Source of the DNA: Pseudomonas sp. Irchel 3E13
Lineage (GTDB): Bacteria > Pseudomonadota > Gammaproteobacteria > Pseudomonadales > Pseudomonadaceae
DNA length: 64,000 nt
Direction of reading: 5' to 3'
NCBI RefSeq assembly: GCF_900187455.1
Contig: NZ_FYDX01000026.1
Span: 1 to 64,000 of the forward strand
The notes below the pieces were generated by a model, which was not told where the DNA came from, searched no databases, and worked only from the letters and a program-made list of their open reading frames with translations. Shown piece by piece: positions 54,561-63,654 of the stretch. Numbering within the stretch: the first letter of the stretch is position 1; each line of letters opens with the position of its first letter. Position numbers and translations under genes: made by a program.

Positions 54561-55781
54561 ATGATCCAAAAAAGGCTATTCACCGTTTTTGGCGGTGCGC
54601 TGCTCTTGGCAGGGTGCTCAAATAAAAACATTCACCAAGACATGCACGAATTCAAGCAGGCGGACCCAGTATCCGGATTGCAAGTGGCGATCGGTAAATG
54701 CATTTCTTTCACACCTCTGACCGATCAAAAATCAAATGACGAGCAAACCAGATCATTCCTGGCAGCGGCGGCGGCTGGCGCTATAAGCCAGGGGGTCAAC
54801 CTGCTTGGGAAGGCCCTGACCAAGGCCGGGGAAAGCAAGACTTGGTCGATACGAGGATCACGAAACTTTGAATCGATGGCTAGCGACTTCCCGCAATGTG
54901 TTCAGGTCGTCCGCGGGAGATTTAATACCCGGGGACCAGCTGACGAGCACTGGGCACTTCCCTTAGGGTCCAACTGGCCTGCCGATACCAAGAGCAGACT
55001 TGATGAGAGCGGACTATACCTCGCCGGCGTACCTGAGTTTCTTTTCGAAGGGCGCATAGTCCTCTCAGAAGACTCCAAGGCCTTCACCATTCGTCCAGTG
55101 GTCGCTAACTACATCGCGCCAATCGACACACGATTCCTGCGCCCCAGCAAGGTACGCACATCGGCGCTCTTCTTTGCAATTACCCCACCTGGAACTAATC
55201 CTACGCTAGAGGACAATCCCGCTGCTGCAGTGTCCCTTGGCACCTTGGAACCTGGGATGACCCGGCTCTATAAGTTAGATATTCCTAATTCAAGCCCGTA
55301 CGAATCGCCTTGGTCCACCCTGAGCAGTGAGGATACGACTGTTCCGCTTACCATCACCGTGTTGTTGACCGAATCACAGAATGAACAGGAGTTTCTCGCC
55401 TTTATGGGAGCGGTCCTGAGCGATCCTGATGTCGCGGCGGCTGCGACTACGGAGGTGTCAAATCGATTGATACCTTCAGCTCGCAAAGCTGCGAAGCAGG
55501 TTGCAGAGGATAAGGAGAGCGAATTGATCGCTGCGCGTGAAGCTGCGTATCCCACAATCCGGAAGAATTTGGCAGCTTGTGTGAGTGCGGCTGAACCCGA
55601 ATCTATGCGCGAGGCAGCCAACAATGCTAAAGCTGCAATGTTGGCCTACTACAAAGCTGATCGGGGGACGAAGGAAAAGACGAATAAATTCAGTCCCGAG
55701 ACGATCGATGGATTTAGGACCGACGGTAACCCCAATACGCTGAAGAAGGCTTGTGATGACAAGCTAAGTGAGCTGCAGTAG
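54561..55781 (+). CDS. Lipoprotein of unknown function in the caspase-trypsin operon
   Basis: 406 residues with ribosome site GGAG and a lipobox LLLAGCSN (Cys19), so the protein is lipid-anchored. After a short glycine/alanine-rich stretch (AAAAAGAISQGVNLLGKALTKAG) the rest is soluble, with a helical C-terminus rich in Lys/Glu (KAAKQVAEDKESELIAAREA). I do not recognise the family. Position suggests it is a membrane partner, substrate or inhibitor of the two proteases. Confidence 0.8.
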   Translation: MIQKRLFTVFGGALLLAGCSNKNIHQDMHEFKQADPVSGLQVAIGKCISFTPLTDQKSNDEQTRSFLAAAAAGAISQGVNLLGKALTKAGESKTWSIRGSRNFESMASDFPQCVQVVRGRFNTRGPADEHWALPLGSNWPADTKSRLDESGLYLAGVPEFLFEGRIVLSEDSKAFTIRPVVANYIAPIDTRFLRPSKVRTSALFFAITPPGTNPTLEDNPAAAVSLGTLEPGMTRLYKLDIPNSSPYESPWSTLSSEDTTVPLTITVLLTESQNEQEFLAFMGAVLSDPDVAAAATTEVSNRLIPSARKAAKQVAEDKESELIAAREAAYPTIRKNLAACVSAAEPESMREAANNAKAAMLAYYKADRGTKEKTNKFSPETIDGFRTDGNPNTLKKACDDKLSELQ

Positions 55782-55814
55782 TCGGCATAGGCCTCATCAA
55801 AATCTACGTCATAG

Positions 55815-55840
55815 CCCGGCCAGGATTTGCGCTGGCCGGC
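55815..55840. terminator. Hairpin after the caspase-trypsin-lipoprotein operon
   Basis: CGGCCAG pairs with CTGGCCG (55817-55838) in a GC-rich stem just past the lipoprotein stop, with no strong T-run. It separates the plus-strand operon from the convergent minus-strand genes. Confidence 0.45.
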
Positions 55841-55935
55841 CCAATAGAGTTCCAAGCGGACACTCTAAAAATGTAAAGTAAGTAATATTAATTTTCCAAT
55901 TTTGTATTGGGTCTCAGAGTCTTTGTGAGCTTGGC

Positions 55936-56577
55936 CTACATGTTAATGTATATAGGGGGAGCATCCTTGTGTTTGATAGGTTGTTTTTCTCCAGGTAGCC
56001 ATACACAAAGACGAGACCATATTTGCTGACAGCAGCAATATAGGGAGATGACATCTTCAATTTCAATTGACTCGAAACTGTCCAGCTTTTTTTCCGCTGC
56101 GTGGCACGCTTCCTTTATTAGGTCGAGAATTTTTTCGACGCTCGAATGATCAATGCCATCTTCGAAGTTATTCTTCGCAACCGACATGACTTCAGCAAAA
56201 ATGTCGAGATATTCCTTTCGGCCATCGGGAGCTGTTATGGAAGCATCATAGCCCCACCAGTGAATATTTTTCTGCGCCATTACGCCGCCTAAAAAATTAG
56301 CGGTCTGACATGCCCAAGCGTAGACTTTGAAACCCGCCAATGCGCCCCCGTCATTCTCCACAACTGCTCCAATGCCATCGGTGTCAATAATTGCTACGCT
56401 CGAACCGTGGCTCATCGAGAAAATAGCGCGTTTCTCTCCCAATAGTTGGTCATGAAGTCTATCTCGCAATGCGTCGCCATCAAATAGTTTTATATCAGTA
56501 TGTGCAGCTATCTTCTTTGCAACTGCAAGATTGTCTGCGGTTTGGCTGTCGCTATTAGTGACGAAGAAAATAGTCAT
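55936..56577 (-). CDS. Small protein with caspase/CHAT-like His-Cys pattern
   Basis: 213 residues. His57-Gly58 in AIFSMSHGSSVAII and Cys90 in KVYAWACQTANFLGG are spaced like the His/Cys dyad of caspase-fold (CHAT, gingipain-like) peptidases, each following a hydrophobic strand. The C-terminal half is helical with several Cys. It overlaps the preceding TOPRIM gene by four bases, a tight operon. AT-rich. No other domain seen; identity is inferred from the dyad and strands only. Confidence 0.55.
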   Translation of the reverse strand: MTIFFVTNSDSQTADNLAVAKKIAAHTDIKLFDGDALRDRLHDQLLGEKRAIFSMSHGSSVAIIDTDGIGAVVENDGGALAGFKVYAWACQTANFLGGVMAQKNIHWWGYDASITAPDGRKEYLDIFAEVMSVAKNNFEDGIDHSSVEKILDLIKEACHAAEKKLDSFESIEIEDVISLYCCCQQIWSRLCVWLPGEKQPIKHKDAPPIYINM

Positions 56578-57380
56578 TTTTTGGCTTTCCGTAGCGTAAG
56601 ATCTCGAGCAACTCTCAGCAATTCAGTCATATACTGCTTGCCAATCTCTGTCCCCTCTCCAATGTTCCTAGCCAACTCCGCCGCGCTATAAGTCTCACCA
56701 GTAAGCGTCCGCCACGCTATGGTCTCCCCTGGGAGTTCGCGTAGCAACGTAGAAAATACGTCACGACTCACTGTAGATGACATTGAATGACTTGGTAAGC
56801 CCGATTTCAGCTCTAAAACTTCACATATACCAGCAAGGAAATTCCTCAGCGAGGGAGATCTGGCTGCTGCTCTGTGAATATCTAAGCTTCGCAATATTTC
56901 ATATCTATTAGGAGATTTCCCAATTTTTAGAACTTGGCTTGCCAAATATTTTGGGTAGGGAATTGATTCTGGCAATGGCATGCGTTCGATAGTGCGCATG
57001 GCAGAGTTATTCTTTGCTAGAGAACTAGCGACTTTGTCATCAGCGAACAGCCAGGCTTCGATAGTAGGTACGGCACAAAATACAGGTATCGAAGGGTTGC
57101 CGAGTTGAAGCTTCGCTTCTTCTCTAGAATCAAATACACTTGGTTCATCAGCATCTATCAATGCTATATATTTAGTGCTCCCCTCGTTAGTAAGGTTTTT
57201 GATGGCTTTTGCTATGCGATGTTTTCCATTGCAAACCTTAATGGTTGGGTCAAGATGTGGGGCCATGGCGTACAAGATGTTTTCAACAATGGCTGCATCC
57301 GTATTTCCTTCTACAAATATGACTAGCTTTGAAAATTCCGGTAGTGTTTTTCTCTGGTTAGGTATTATTGATTTTATCAT
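56574..57380 (-). CDS. TOPRIM-domain protein, OLD/RloB-like
   Basis: 268 residues. The N-terminal TOPRIM fold has VIFVEGNTDAAIV (Glu24) and YIALIDADEPSVF (Asp76, Asp78), the acidic residues that bind Mg in nucleases and primases. The rest (VPTIEAWLFADDKV...) resembles RloB/DUF4276-type proteins. ATG 57380 has GAGGAT upstream. It leads the two-gene operon with the caspase-like protein. No ATPase gene lies nearby, unlike OLD or Gabija. Confidence 0.7.
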   Translation of the reverse strand: MIKSIIPNQRKTLPEFSKLVIFVEGNTDAAIVENILYAMAPHLDPTIKVCNGKHRIAKAIKNLTNEGSTKYIALIDADEPSVFDSREEAKLQLGNPSIPVFCAVPTIEAWLFADDKVASSLAKNNSAMRTIERMPLPESIPYPKYLASQVLKIGKSPNRYEILRSLDIHRAAARSPSLRNFLAGICEVLELKSGLPSHSMSSTVSRDVFSTLLRELPGETIAWRTLTGETYSAAELARNIGEGTEIGKQYMTELLRVARDLTLRKAKK

Positions 57381-57556
57381 GATTTATCCTCGATTCTGTA
57401 TTGATATACTTTGATTGTCGTTGATTATGGCTAAAGCATGGTTATCTTCTTGATTTTTCTATCCAAGTCTGCACTCCGATTGCGGTTTTCTAGTAGGTGA
57501 TTAAAGAATAAAAACTCCTAGTTGCAAGCATTGATATTTCCAAAGTTCGAGTGCGC

Positions 57557-58813
57557 TCAGCTTGAAGGGGAATAGTTCACTGAAATCCACAGCTCATTCA
57601 CCAAGATATTTGACTTGGTAATGCCATGGTCGAAAACTCTGTTTTCCTTTAGTGCGGGCCGGTTGCTGAACTCGCTAAATCGATCGTTACTGATGATGAA
57701 AGCATTTGGTGTATTTGCCAATTCAATGATCATTTCATCGGCGCTGCGGCCTACGACTCGGTACGTCTCCACTGGCGCGGGGAAGATGCGTTGAATCTCT
57801 TCCCAGGACATCCGAAGCTTTCTCGTGATGCCAGGATCGAATACCAGAATTATCTCACTGCTAGGCCACTTTGATAGAAGTTCTGGAACCAGCGCACTTA
57901 AAGCGTCCAGTCCTATAAACTGCTGATTTTTGCCCCGTCCACGATTGCAGAGGTTGTTCCCATCAATGATCAGCCGCTCGATGACTCTGCTATCACGCTG
58001 CTGCAGCATTGATATTCGTTGCTCACACTTGGCCAGTTCACGTTCAAGATCCTTAACGTCGCTGGTTTTGTGTCTGACGACCCTAGCCAGATCATCTGTG
58101 CCAAAGTAGTTACTGCAAGCCTCCCTAACTCTCGCGGCCTCCACTGACTGCGGTGGTACTTTCTGGTAGCGATCTTGGAAATTGATCGCTTGAGCCAGCT
58201 TTTCCTTGGCCAGACCCAGACGCTGGCGGTATTCACGGCAAAGCTCCCGTGGCTCACGAACATGCTCTTCAAACCGAGCAACACTGGCTGAGAGGCCTTC
58301 GACGACTGGTTTGAGTCGTGCGATTTGCGAACTGAAGATTGCGTAGTCGGAGTCGGTTTCGAGCCAGTCCAAGGTAGAATGAAACTGAAGGTCGTATCGA
58401 AGCCTCGTTACCAGATGCTGCTGGGTGGCTAACTCTCCGTCTTTCCCGAGCAATGCATCCCGCCGAGCTGCTTGTGCGGCAAGCTTGGTTTTCTCTTCCT
58501 CGGAAGTTTTGGGTGGTTTAGGAACCTGCCCGGTCATTGCATCGAATGCTTGCCCGAGCCACGAGCGGTTCATCCGATAGGCGATGCCTTGGATTGTGGA
58601 AGGATCGAACCGGAATGCGTTCTGCAATACGGAGCATTCCTGCTCGAGCGCCTCAAGTTTCACCTCAGCATTTTTGAGCGCCAATTTGGCCTGGCCTTCA
58701 TCAAAGCGATGCATGTGACCGTAGAGCTCGTATTGCTCCTGCAAGCCTACTTCAGCCGCAGCGAGGGCTGCGATAGCATTTTCATGTTGCGCACTATATG
58801 GGTTCTGGTCCAT
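57557..58813 (-). CDS. Coiled-coil protein with C-terminal NYN/PIN-type ribonuclease domain
   Basis: 418 residues. Residues 1-275 are mostly coiled coil. The C-terminal domain has RLIIDGNNLCNRG (Asp284), IILVFDPGI (Asp326), VGRSADEMIIELA (Asp359) and AFIISNDRFSEF (Asp377), the four-acid pattern of NYN/Zc3h12a-like PIN nucleases, so metal-dependent RNA cleavage is plausible. Stands alone on the minus strand. Confidence 0.7.
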   Translation of the reverse strand: MDQNPYSAQHENAIAALAAAEVGLQEQYELYGHMHRFDEGQAKLALKNAEVKLEALEQECSVLQNAFRFDPSTIQGIAYRMNRSWLGQAFDAMTGQVPKPPKTSEEEKTKLAAQAARRDALLGKDGELATQQHLVTRLRYDLQFHSTLDWLETDSDYAIFSSQIARLKPVVEGLSASVARFEEHVREPRELCREYRQRLGLAKEKLAQAINFQDRYQKVPPQSVEAARVREACSNYFGTDDLARVVRHKTSDVKDLERELAKCEQRISMLQQRDSRVIERLIIDGNNLCNRGRGKNQQFIGLDALSALVPELLSKWPSSEIILVFDPGITRKLRMSWEEIQRIFPAPVETYRVVGRSADEMIIELANTPNAFIISNDRFSEFSNRPALKENRVFDHGITKSNILVNELWISVNYSPSS

Positions 58814-59104
58814 AGCATTCCCAAATGATGAAATTCTGCGTTCGACGATGCGTACCGGTACACTTCGTTTATAGCGGCCACTTTAAGAGGAAGCGACCGG
58901 CGAGTGAAGAGCGGACGGGTCAGGGGCTCACGACGATCGCGTCTATCAGCACGTAAACGTTGCTTGCGGTGTAGCGATTGCCCTTTTTCCGCAAACCCTT
59001 GAAAATTTCTGCCCTGCTATCACATGGCTGAGTGAACGGGCTCTGTGTCTTTCCGGGTAAACCCTCCCTCAGCCGCCATTCGACATCTCACTTTTTAGAA
59101 GACC
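58814..59104. other. Intergenic stretch without a supported gene
   Basis: 290 bases between divergent genes, presumably carrying both promoters. A minus-strand frame of about 55 codons ends near 58918 with KGNRYTASNVYVLIDAIVVS, but it has no start codon, so it may be a gene remnant. Confidence 0.4.
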
Positions 59105-59380
59105 ATGACTACAGATTTAGAGGAAGAAATGCGCCGCGCGTTGTTTGGCAGTGCAGGCGCAAGCACGCGAATAGAGAAGCCTGCTGCGCAGACTGGCCGT
59201 AAGGTCATTCGGGCACGGCTGAGGGTAACGTTGCGGGTTGGGAATGAGTACGAAGGCCAGGCGTTCGATTTTGTCTATGACGCTGACACCCTGAGTACTT
59301 TGCTAGCTGAGCAAGAAGCTACGAGAGCTGCCCGGAAGAAGTATCGATACGTTGAGTTGGTATCAGTCGTCCAACTCTGA
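59105..59380 (+). CDS. Small hypothetical protein
   Basis: 91 residues: a charged N-terminal helix (MTTDLEEEMRRALFGSAG), then strands VIRARLRVTLRV and FDFVYDADTLSTLLAEQEA. Not recognised. No strong ribosome site is seen upstream. Plausible cargo gene. Confidence 0.5.
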   Translation: MTTDLEEEMRRALFGSAGASTRIEKPAAQTGRKVIRARLRVTLRVGNEYEGQAFDFVYDADTLSTLLAEQEATRAARKKYRYVELVSVVQL

Positions 59381-59789
59381 GTTCCGGCATTTAAAAACTG
59401 ATTATCAATGTTCACCAAACCGAGAGTGCCTCATTAGCGAGGGCAGATGAGTAGGGTTGGGAAAAACAGCAAAAAACATGCATATTTCTGCAAGTTGACA
59501 TTCAGCCTTTTCAATCTCCCTGGGGAGAGCGAGCTTGGGCAGGAAAGTCGATGAACTGTTGAATATCGCACCGGGACGCGCTGGTAGCGGCCCTGGAAGG
59601 GTTTTTGACCTCGACACAAACGGCAGTGGGTTCTAGCCACAATGCAATCCCCCCGAGGGATTAGCTGATAGTCTGCACCTGATGAGGGGATGCTCAATGG
59701 GATCGCATTAAGACAAGTCGTCAAGGCTCGTGAAGATGATCAAGCACGAAAAGCAGATACTGATCTCATCGCTCGCGATTTTCAGATAT
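59381..59789. other. 409-base stretch without a supported gene
   Basis: No gene with credible start and protein-like sequence. A 39-codon plus-strand frame at 59690-59809 has GAGGGG directly against its ATG and overlaps the end of the next gene. I see no repeat or terminator. Confidence 0.4.
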
Positions 59790-60203
59790 TCACTGAGTTT
59801 TCACTCTGACCTCGTTGCAATTTTGGAGAATGTTGAGCAGGTCGTCGGCGGACTGACACTCTGGGGACAGCAGGGCTAGTCTCACCTTTTCAAAGGCATG
59901 AGCAGCTTGTTCATATGGAAGGTGACTTTCGTCATAGCTCCAACCGGCGAGCTCCAATGCGGCGCATTTCAGTTTCCGGCCTGCCCCCCAGCCGCTCCAG
60001 CCTTCCCATTTAGGCTGGGACCTCACTAGGCCCAGGCTCCGACCGACTCTCTCAATGAAACCTTGATCCTTCTTTAATACTTCCTCTGCCAGGGCATTAA
60101 TCTGTCCTTCGATTAACACGTAGGTGGGTAGTGATCCTTCAAAACGAATCACTTCACTCGCAGTGACTGGAGGGCGCTGACGCAGTTCATCAAGTGTTGG
60201 CAT
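59790..60203 (-). CDS. Hypothetical protein
   Basis: 137 residues; start ATG 60203 follows AAGGAAAC. Sequence is helical, with QGFIERVGRSLGL and PKWEGWSGWGAGRKLK in the middle. I do not recognise it. The open frame reaches 60299, but the shorter start has the better ribosome site. Confidence 0.5.
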   Translation of the reverse strand: MPTLDELRQRPPVTASEVIRFEGSLPTYVLIEGQINALAEEVLKKDQGFIERVGRSLGLVRSQPKWEGWSGWGAGRKLKCAALELAGWSYDESHLPYEQAAHAFEKVRLALLSPECQSADDLLNILQNCNEVRVKTQ

Positions 60204-60371
60204 AGATCGTTTCCTTGCTTCTGTCGGATGGCCCAGCAGCGCTGGAACTCCGAGTTGCTCTTTTGGTTGGAAAGCTCTAAAAGGTGCCCGTTGTACCATT
60301 CCCTAAGTGCAACGGACACCAACCTGCACGCCTAGCGGGTGCATAAACCAGGGAGAGTGTGAGTACATACC

Positions 60372-60998
60372 TCAACCCCGATTCTTGATCAGGTCCAGTA
60401 GCAACTGGCCCTCGGGCATGGCTGACATAGTGCGCAATAGCACCACATTCTTTTGCAGGGTCTTCTTTATCTCCGCCGCCGAGATCGGTTTTGGTAGAAC
60501 CTTAAACCCCTCCAGACGCTGGAAGTGACATTCTTCTAAAAAACCACCGTGAATGCGTTTTTCCGTCATTCCGGTGCCGTTGCCGTAAGCAACGATCCCC
60601 TTACCATTCTCATACAGGAAAACTACATCGCCCTCTTGGATGCGATCTATGTTTAGCTTCCAAGGATGGTAGAACGCAGCCGCACAGCCCTCGCTGAGCA
60701 TGCGCTCGTGATCTTGTACGGAATTGCGTTTGTTAGTGTTGAGAATGTGGAATTTCGATGCGGGCAGCGCATCGATTTCTGCGGCGGCCTCTACCTCGTC
60801 ATCAAGCTTCATTGCCGCCTTGGCAGCTTCAACGCCTTTTTCCAGCAGCTTCAGCATAGTCTCCTGCCGGCTGAGATCGAGCTGGTCGGCCAGGCCCTCG
60901 ATAAAAGAATAGAGTTCTTTTGGCATGCGGATGGACGCGGAGGTCAGGTCACCTTTGGCTTTTGCGGATTTTTCGATGAGAGAAATGATGTCGTTCAC
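60372..60998 (-). CDS. Ribbon-helix-helix-like protein with PUA/EVE-like domain
   Basis: 208 residues from GTG 60998 after AAGGAG. Residues 20-60 (ASIRMPKELYSFIEGLADQL then SRQETMLKLLEKG) look like a ribbon-helix-helix DNA-binding fold. Residues 95-165 (WKLNIDRIQEGDVVFLYENGKGIVAYGNG) look like an EVE/PUA-type fold, which in other proteins senses modified bases. Isolated on the minus strand. Both assignments are by eye. Confidence 0.55.
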   Translation of the reverse strand: MNDIISLIEKSAKAKGDLTSASIRMPKELYSFIEGLADQLDLSRQETMLKLLEKGVEAAKAAMKLDDEVEAAAEIDALPASKFHILNTNKRNSVQDHERMLSEGCAAAFYHPWKLNIDRIQEGDVVFLYENGKGIVAYGNGTGMTEKRIHGGFLEECHFQRLEGFKVLPKPISAAEIKKTLQKNVVLLRTMSAMPEGQLLLDLIKNRG

Positions 60999-61626
60999 GG
61001 GGTGCTTCTCCTTGGCTTCAGGTGATCAGCATCGCATGTGAAGCAGTTTTGATGCAATAGTGAATCTGGATAGATTCGCAATGGCGCGACGTGTGCACGT
61101 AGTCAATCACCAGCTTGCGGGTGCCCAGGGGAGATCAGAGCGTAGCTCCCAGTCCGCATGGAAAGTGCATAACGGTGTTCTGGATACCCCAGTGTTCTGG
61201 GCTGTTAGTGGGCAAAATTCTATGAAGCTCAGATGAGTAGAGGGCAGGCGAGATATTGGGTGGACTTCACACAGAGCCCAACTCCTGGCTGGGCCTGAGT
61301 GTGCCGTTGCCCGGCGAGCTACCTAACCCGTGCGATCACATTTTTAAGCACTACCACCTCCGTGTTCGCCGCGGCCGAATTTTTCGCTTGCCACGCGACT
61401 TTTTGATCACCTATCCTATTTAGGTCTTGAAAAGGGCCGCTGGCGTGGCTTGATACGAGTGATCTCAAGACTTTGAGTTACAGGGAAAATCTGCATTACT
61501 TTGGTAAATCGTCACACCGAGAAGCATCGGTCACGTGCGCACGGACCAGGTCAGCCAGCAACCATAGTCATCGCGCATACCCGTAGGCATAGGCATTCCG
61601 CTTGTGCGACTTCGAAGGATAATGTG
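60999..61626. other. 628-base non-coding stretch between divergent cargo genes
   Basis: No supported gene on either strand. Promoters for both neighbours should be here. A plus-strand open frame from 61501 is continuous with the next gene, but the first 42 codons are basic and unlike a protein start. I see no strong terminator. Confidence 0.4.
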
Positions 61627-63564
61627 ATGAGCCGAGCCCTTTCATCTCTTAAACGCCTTACTTTTGAGGCATCCGATGTTCGTAAATTCGCAGGTATTGT
61701 GAGGCGCCTGTGCCGCGGACTGGACATTCCTGGCTTTGAAAACCCGGACCTTCTCCGGGAGTTTTTTGCAAAGCTCGCCCGTTACAAAAATCTGCATGAC
61801 CTGCGTGCCGGTTTCGGTCGTTGGCCCTCCCTTGCAGTAGGCCCGATTACTCGGGCAGATATTCAACTTTTCTTCGCCTACAATTTGCATCTCATGACCG
61901 GCATCTCTTTGCCGCAGGCTTGGCAGCGCGCTGGTCGAGCCCGTCTTCGTAGTCTGAGCATTGACCAGTACACAGTTGAGCGTCAGCAGGAAGAATGTTC
62001 TCAAGCACAAGGGATGAGCGGCAATCCGCATGCTGAGGTAGAAGCTCCGTCTCTAGGACGCAACTGGCATGAGGAGCAGCTCCGCTTCCTCAAGCTTGGC
62101 GCCCCAAGCTATGACTTCTGTGTACGTAGTAATGGCAGTGCGTTTAACTGGGCTAGCTTCACCTCCCTTTACGACGCTATCCGTAGTTCTTACTTCGAGC
62201 GATCAATCATTGACCCGCAGGGACAATACGTTGATGTGAGTGAGGAGGCGATCGACTCTTTCCTTCGCACGACCTTGATTCCTCAGTCGTGGATGCCGTT
62301 ATCGCAACACATCCAAAATGGTCTTGCCGTTTCTGACCATGAGGTGGTTTGGCTTTTTGTCGAATCTGGGCACTGCATTGGCCGCGCAATCCGTCATAAG
62401 GCTCACGGTGGCGTGCTTCCTCGGCTGTTTCTTACTGAAGAGGAGGTTGCGGAAGGCCTATCATTTGTCCTCCGAGACGCATACCTTCAGCATGGCTCCT
62501 CGCTGTTGCCCACCGGGGTTCAATCCCCAAGAGGCGACGATGCTGTTTACACGTTGAAACCAGGTGCTGGCTGTCCAGGCAAGGTTTATGACCGCAGCAA
62601 AGAATTGCGTGTATCGACTGCGGACCTTGAGCTTATCCCTAACCTCTACGCAGGGTATCTCACCATGGTTCAACCCTACCGTGGGACGAGGCAGGTTGTT
62701 TGGGGGCTTGATGGTAAGGCGGTAAAGGCCCGCTACGATGGATCCCTATCGAACACGTACTTCGAGACTACGCCTTGGCTAGCGGAGCCGGACATGCTCT
62801 CGTTGTTCCCGGATTTCCGTGCCGGTCCGCCCGTGAACGACCGTGACCCGTTCGCATTTGCTCGGGATGTACCGAACAAGGTGCTTCTTCCCCCTAGAGC
62901 GTTGGACTTCCAGAACCGCGCAACTAGTATTCTTGCGCGAAAGGAAAGATCTGCCCATCAGGCACTATTGAAGCTTGCTGATACCGGTGAGTTTCTCGCG
63001 ATTTGTAAAGGCGATCTTCCGGCAAACCGTCTAGAGGTGTTGGCAGGTGAGCTACTCGCCCAAATGTCATTTGACCCGATTGGTGCTGAGTTTAGCGAAC
63101 GTGCTCAGGATGTGTGGACTCGTATTACGCGGCGTTTCCCGTCTCTTGACTACTACGGGCCTTTAGCGCTGAGCGCCAGTATCTACATCCATCGCAATGG
63201 CGTCTCCCGAGATGAAACCTATCTAGACACGTTGACCCTCTCGGATGTCCTCATCGGTCTAGTTATGTTGCCGGCGGGATTCAAGAAGGGTGACCGGTTC
63301 CGTTTCTTTAAGCCGGCGCTGTTCCAGGTCGTGGCCGCACAATGGTTGGATGGTATTACTGAACTTGATGACATCCACAATGTGGCAGATGAACTGGAAA
63401 AGCATGCTGAAGCACTGGCGGCACAGCAAACGCGCATTGCCCTCGTTAAGGAGGCACTAGACCGTCAGGATGATCGGCGACGTGAAGCTTTCAATCATGG
63501 CTATGTCTTCGTCGGATCGGAGCTACCGCGAGCTAAGCCTAGGCTCCGTCCGAAAGCCGTATAA
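61627..63564 (+). CDS. Large cargo protein of unknown function (645 residues)
   Basis: Start ATG 61627 follows AAGGA at eight bases. Features: an N-terminal helical domain (LSSLKRLTFEASDVRKFAGIV; TRADIQLFFAYNLHLMTGISLPQAW), a middle mixed region (LKPGAGCPGKVYDRSKEL), and a C-terminal coiled segment (NVADELEKHAEALAAQQTRIALVKEALDRQDD). No membrane helix, ATPase or nuclease motif seen. It is the last complete gene visible in the transposon and could be a defence effector or transposon-associated factor. Confidence 0.75.
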   Translation: MSRALSSLKRLTFEASDVRKFAGIVRRLCRGLDIPGFENPDLLREFFAKLARYKNLHDLRAGFGRWPSLAVGPITRADIQLFFAYNLHLMTGISLPQAWQRAGRARLRSLSIDQYTVERQQEECSQAQGMSGNPHAEVEAPSLGRNWHEEQLRFLKLGAPSYDFCVRSNGSAFNWASFTSLYDAIRSSYFERSIIDPQGQYVDVSEEAIDSFLRTTLIPQSWMPLSQHIQNGLAVSDHEVVWLFVESGHCIGRAIRHKAHGGVLPRLFLTEEEVAEGLSFVLRDAYLQHGSSLLPTGVQSPRGDDAVYTLKPGAGCPGKVYDRSKELRVSTADLELIPNLYAGYLTMVQPYRGTRQVVWGLDGKAVKARYDGSLSNTYFETTPWLAEPDMLSLFPDFRAGPPVNDRDPFAFARDVPNKVLLPPRALDFQNRATSILARKERSAHQALLKLADTGEFLAICKGDLPANRLEVLAGELLAQMSFDPIGAEFSERAQDVWTRITRRFPSLDYYGPLALSASIYIHRNGVSRDETYLDTLTLSDVLIGLVMLPAGFKKGDRFRFFKPALFQVVAAQWLDGITELDDIHNVADELEKHAEALAAQQTRIALVKEALDRQDDRRREAFNHGYVFVGSELPRAKPRLRPKAV

Positions 63565-63592
63565 ATTCCACTAACGTCCCTGTCTGGGTTTT

Positions 63593-63628
63593 CGTAGAGT
63601 CCTGCCTTTTCTGTACAGGATCCTACGA
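63593..63628. terminator. Hairpin after the 645-residue gene
   Basis: CGTAGAGTCCTG pairs with CAGGATCCTACG with two mismatches. No clear T-run; a possible transcript end or a boundary repeat. Confidence 0.35.
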
Positions 63629-63654
63629 TGCCCAAACAGCGATAATAAATTTCC

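Noticed and set aside
58918..59085. Minus-strand frame ending KGNRYTASNVYVLIDAIVVS
   Set aside because: No start codon after the preceding stop; at most a gene remnant.
59690..59809. 39-codon plus-strand frame
   Set aside because: Purine-rich stretch touches the start codon, it overlaps the next gene's end, and nothing recognisable is encoded.
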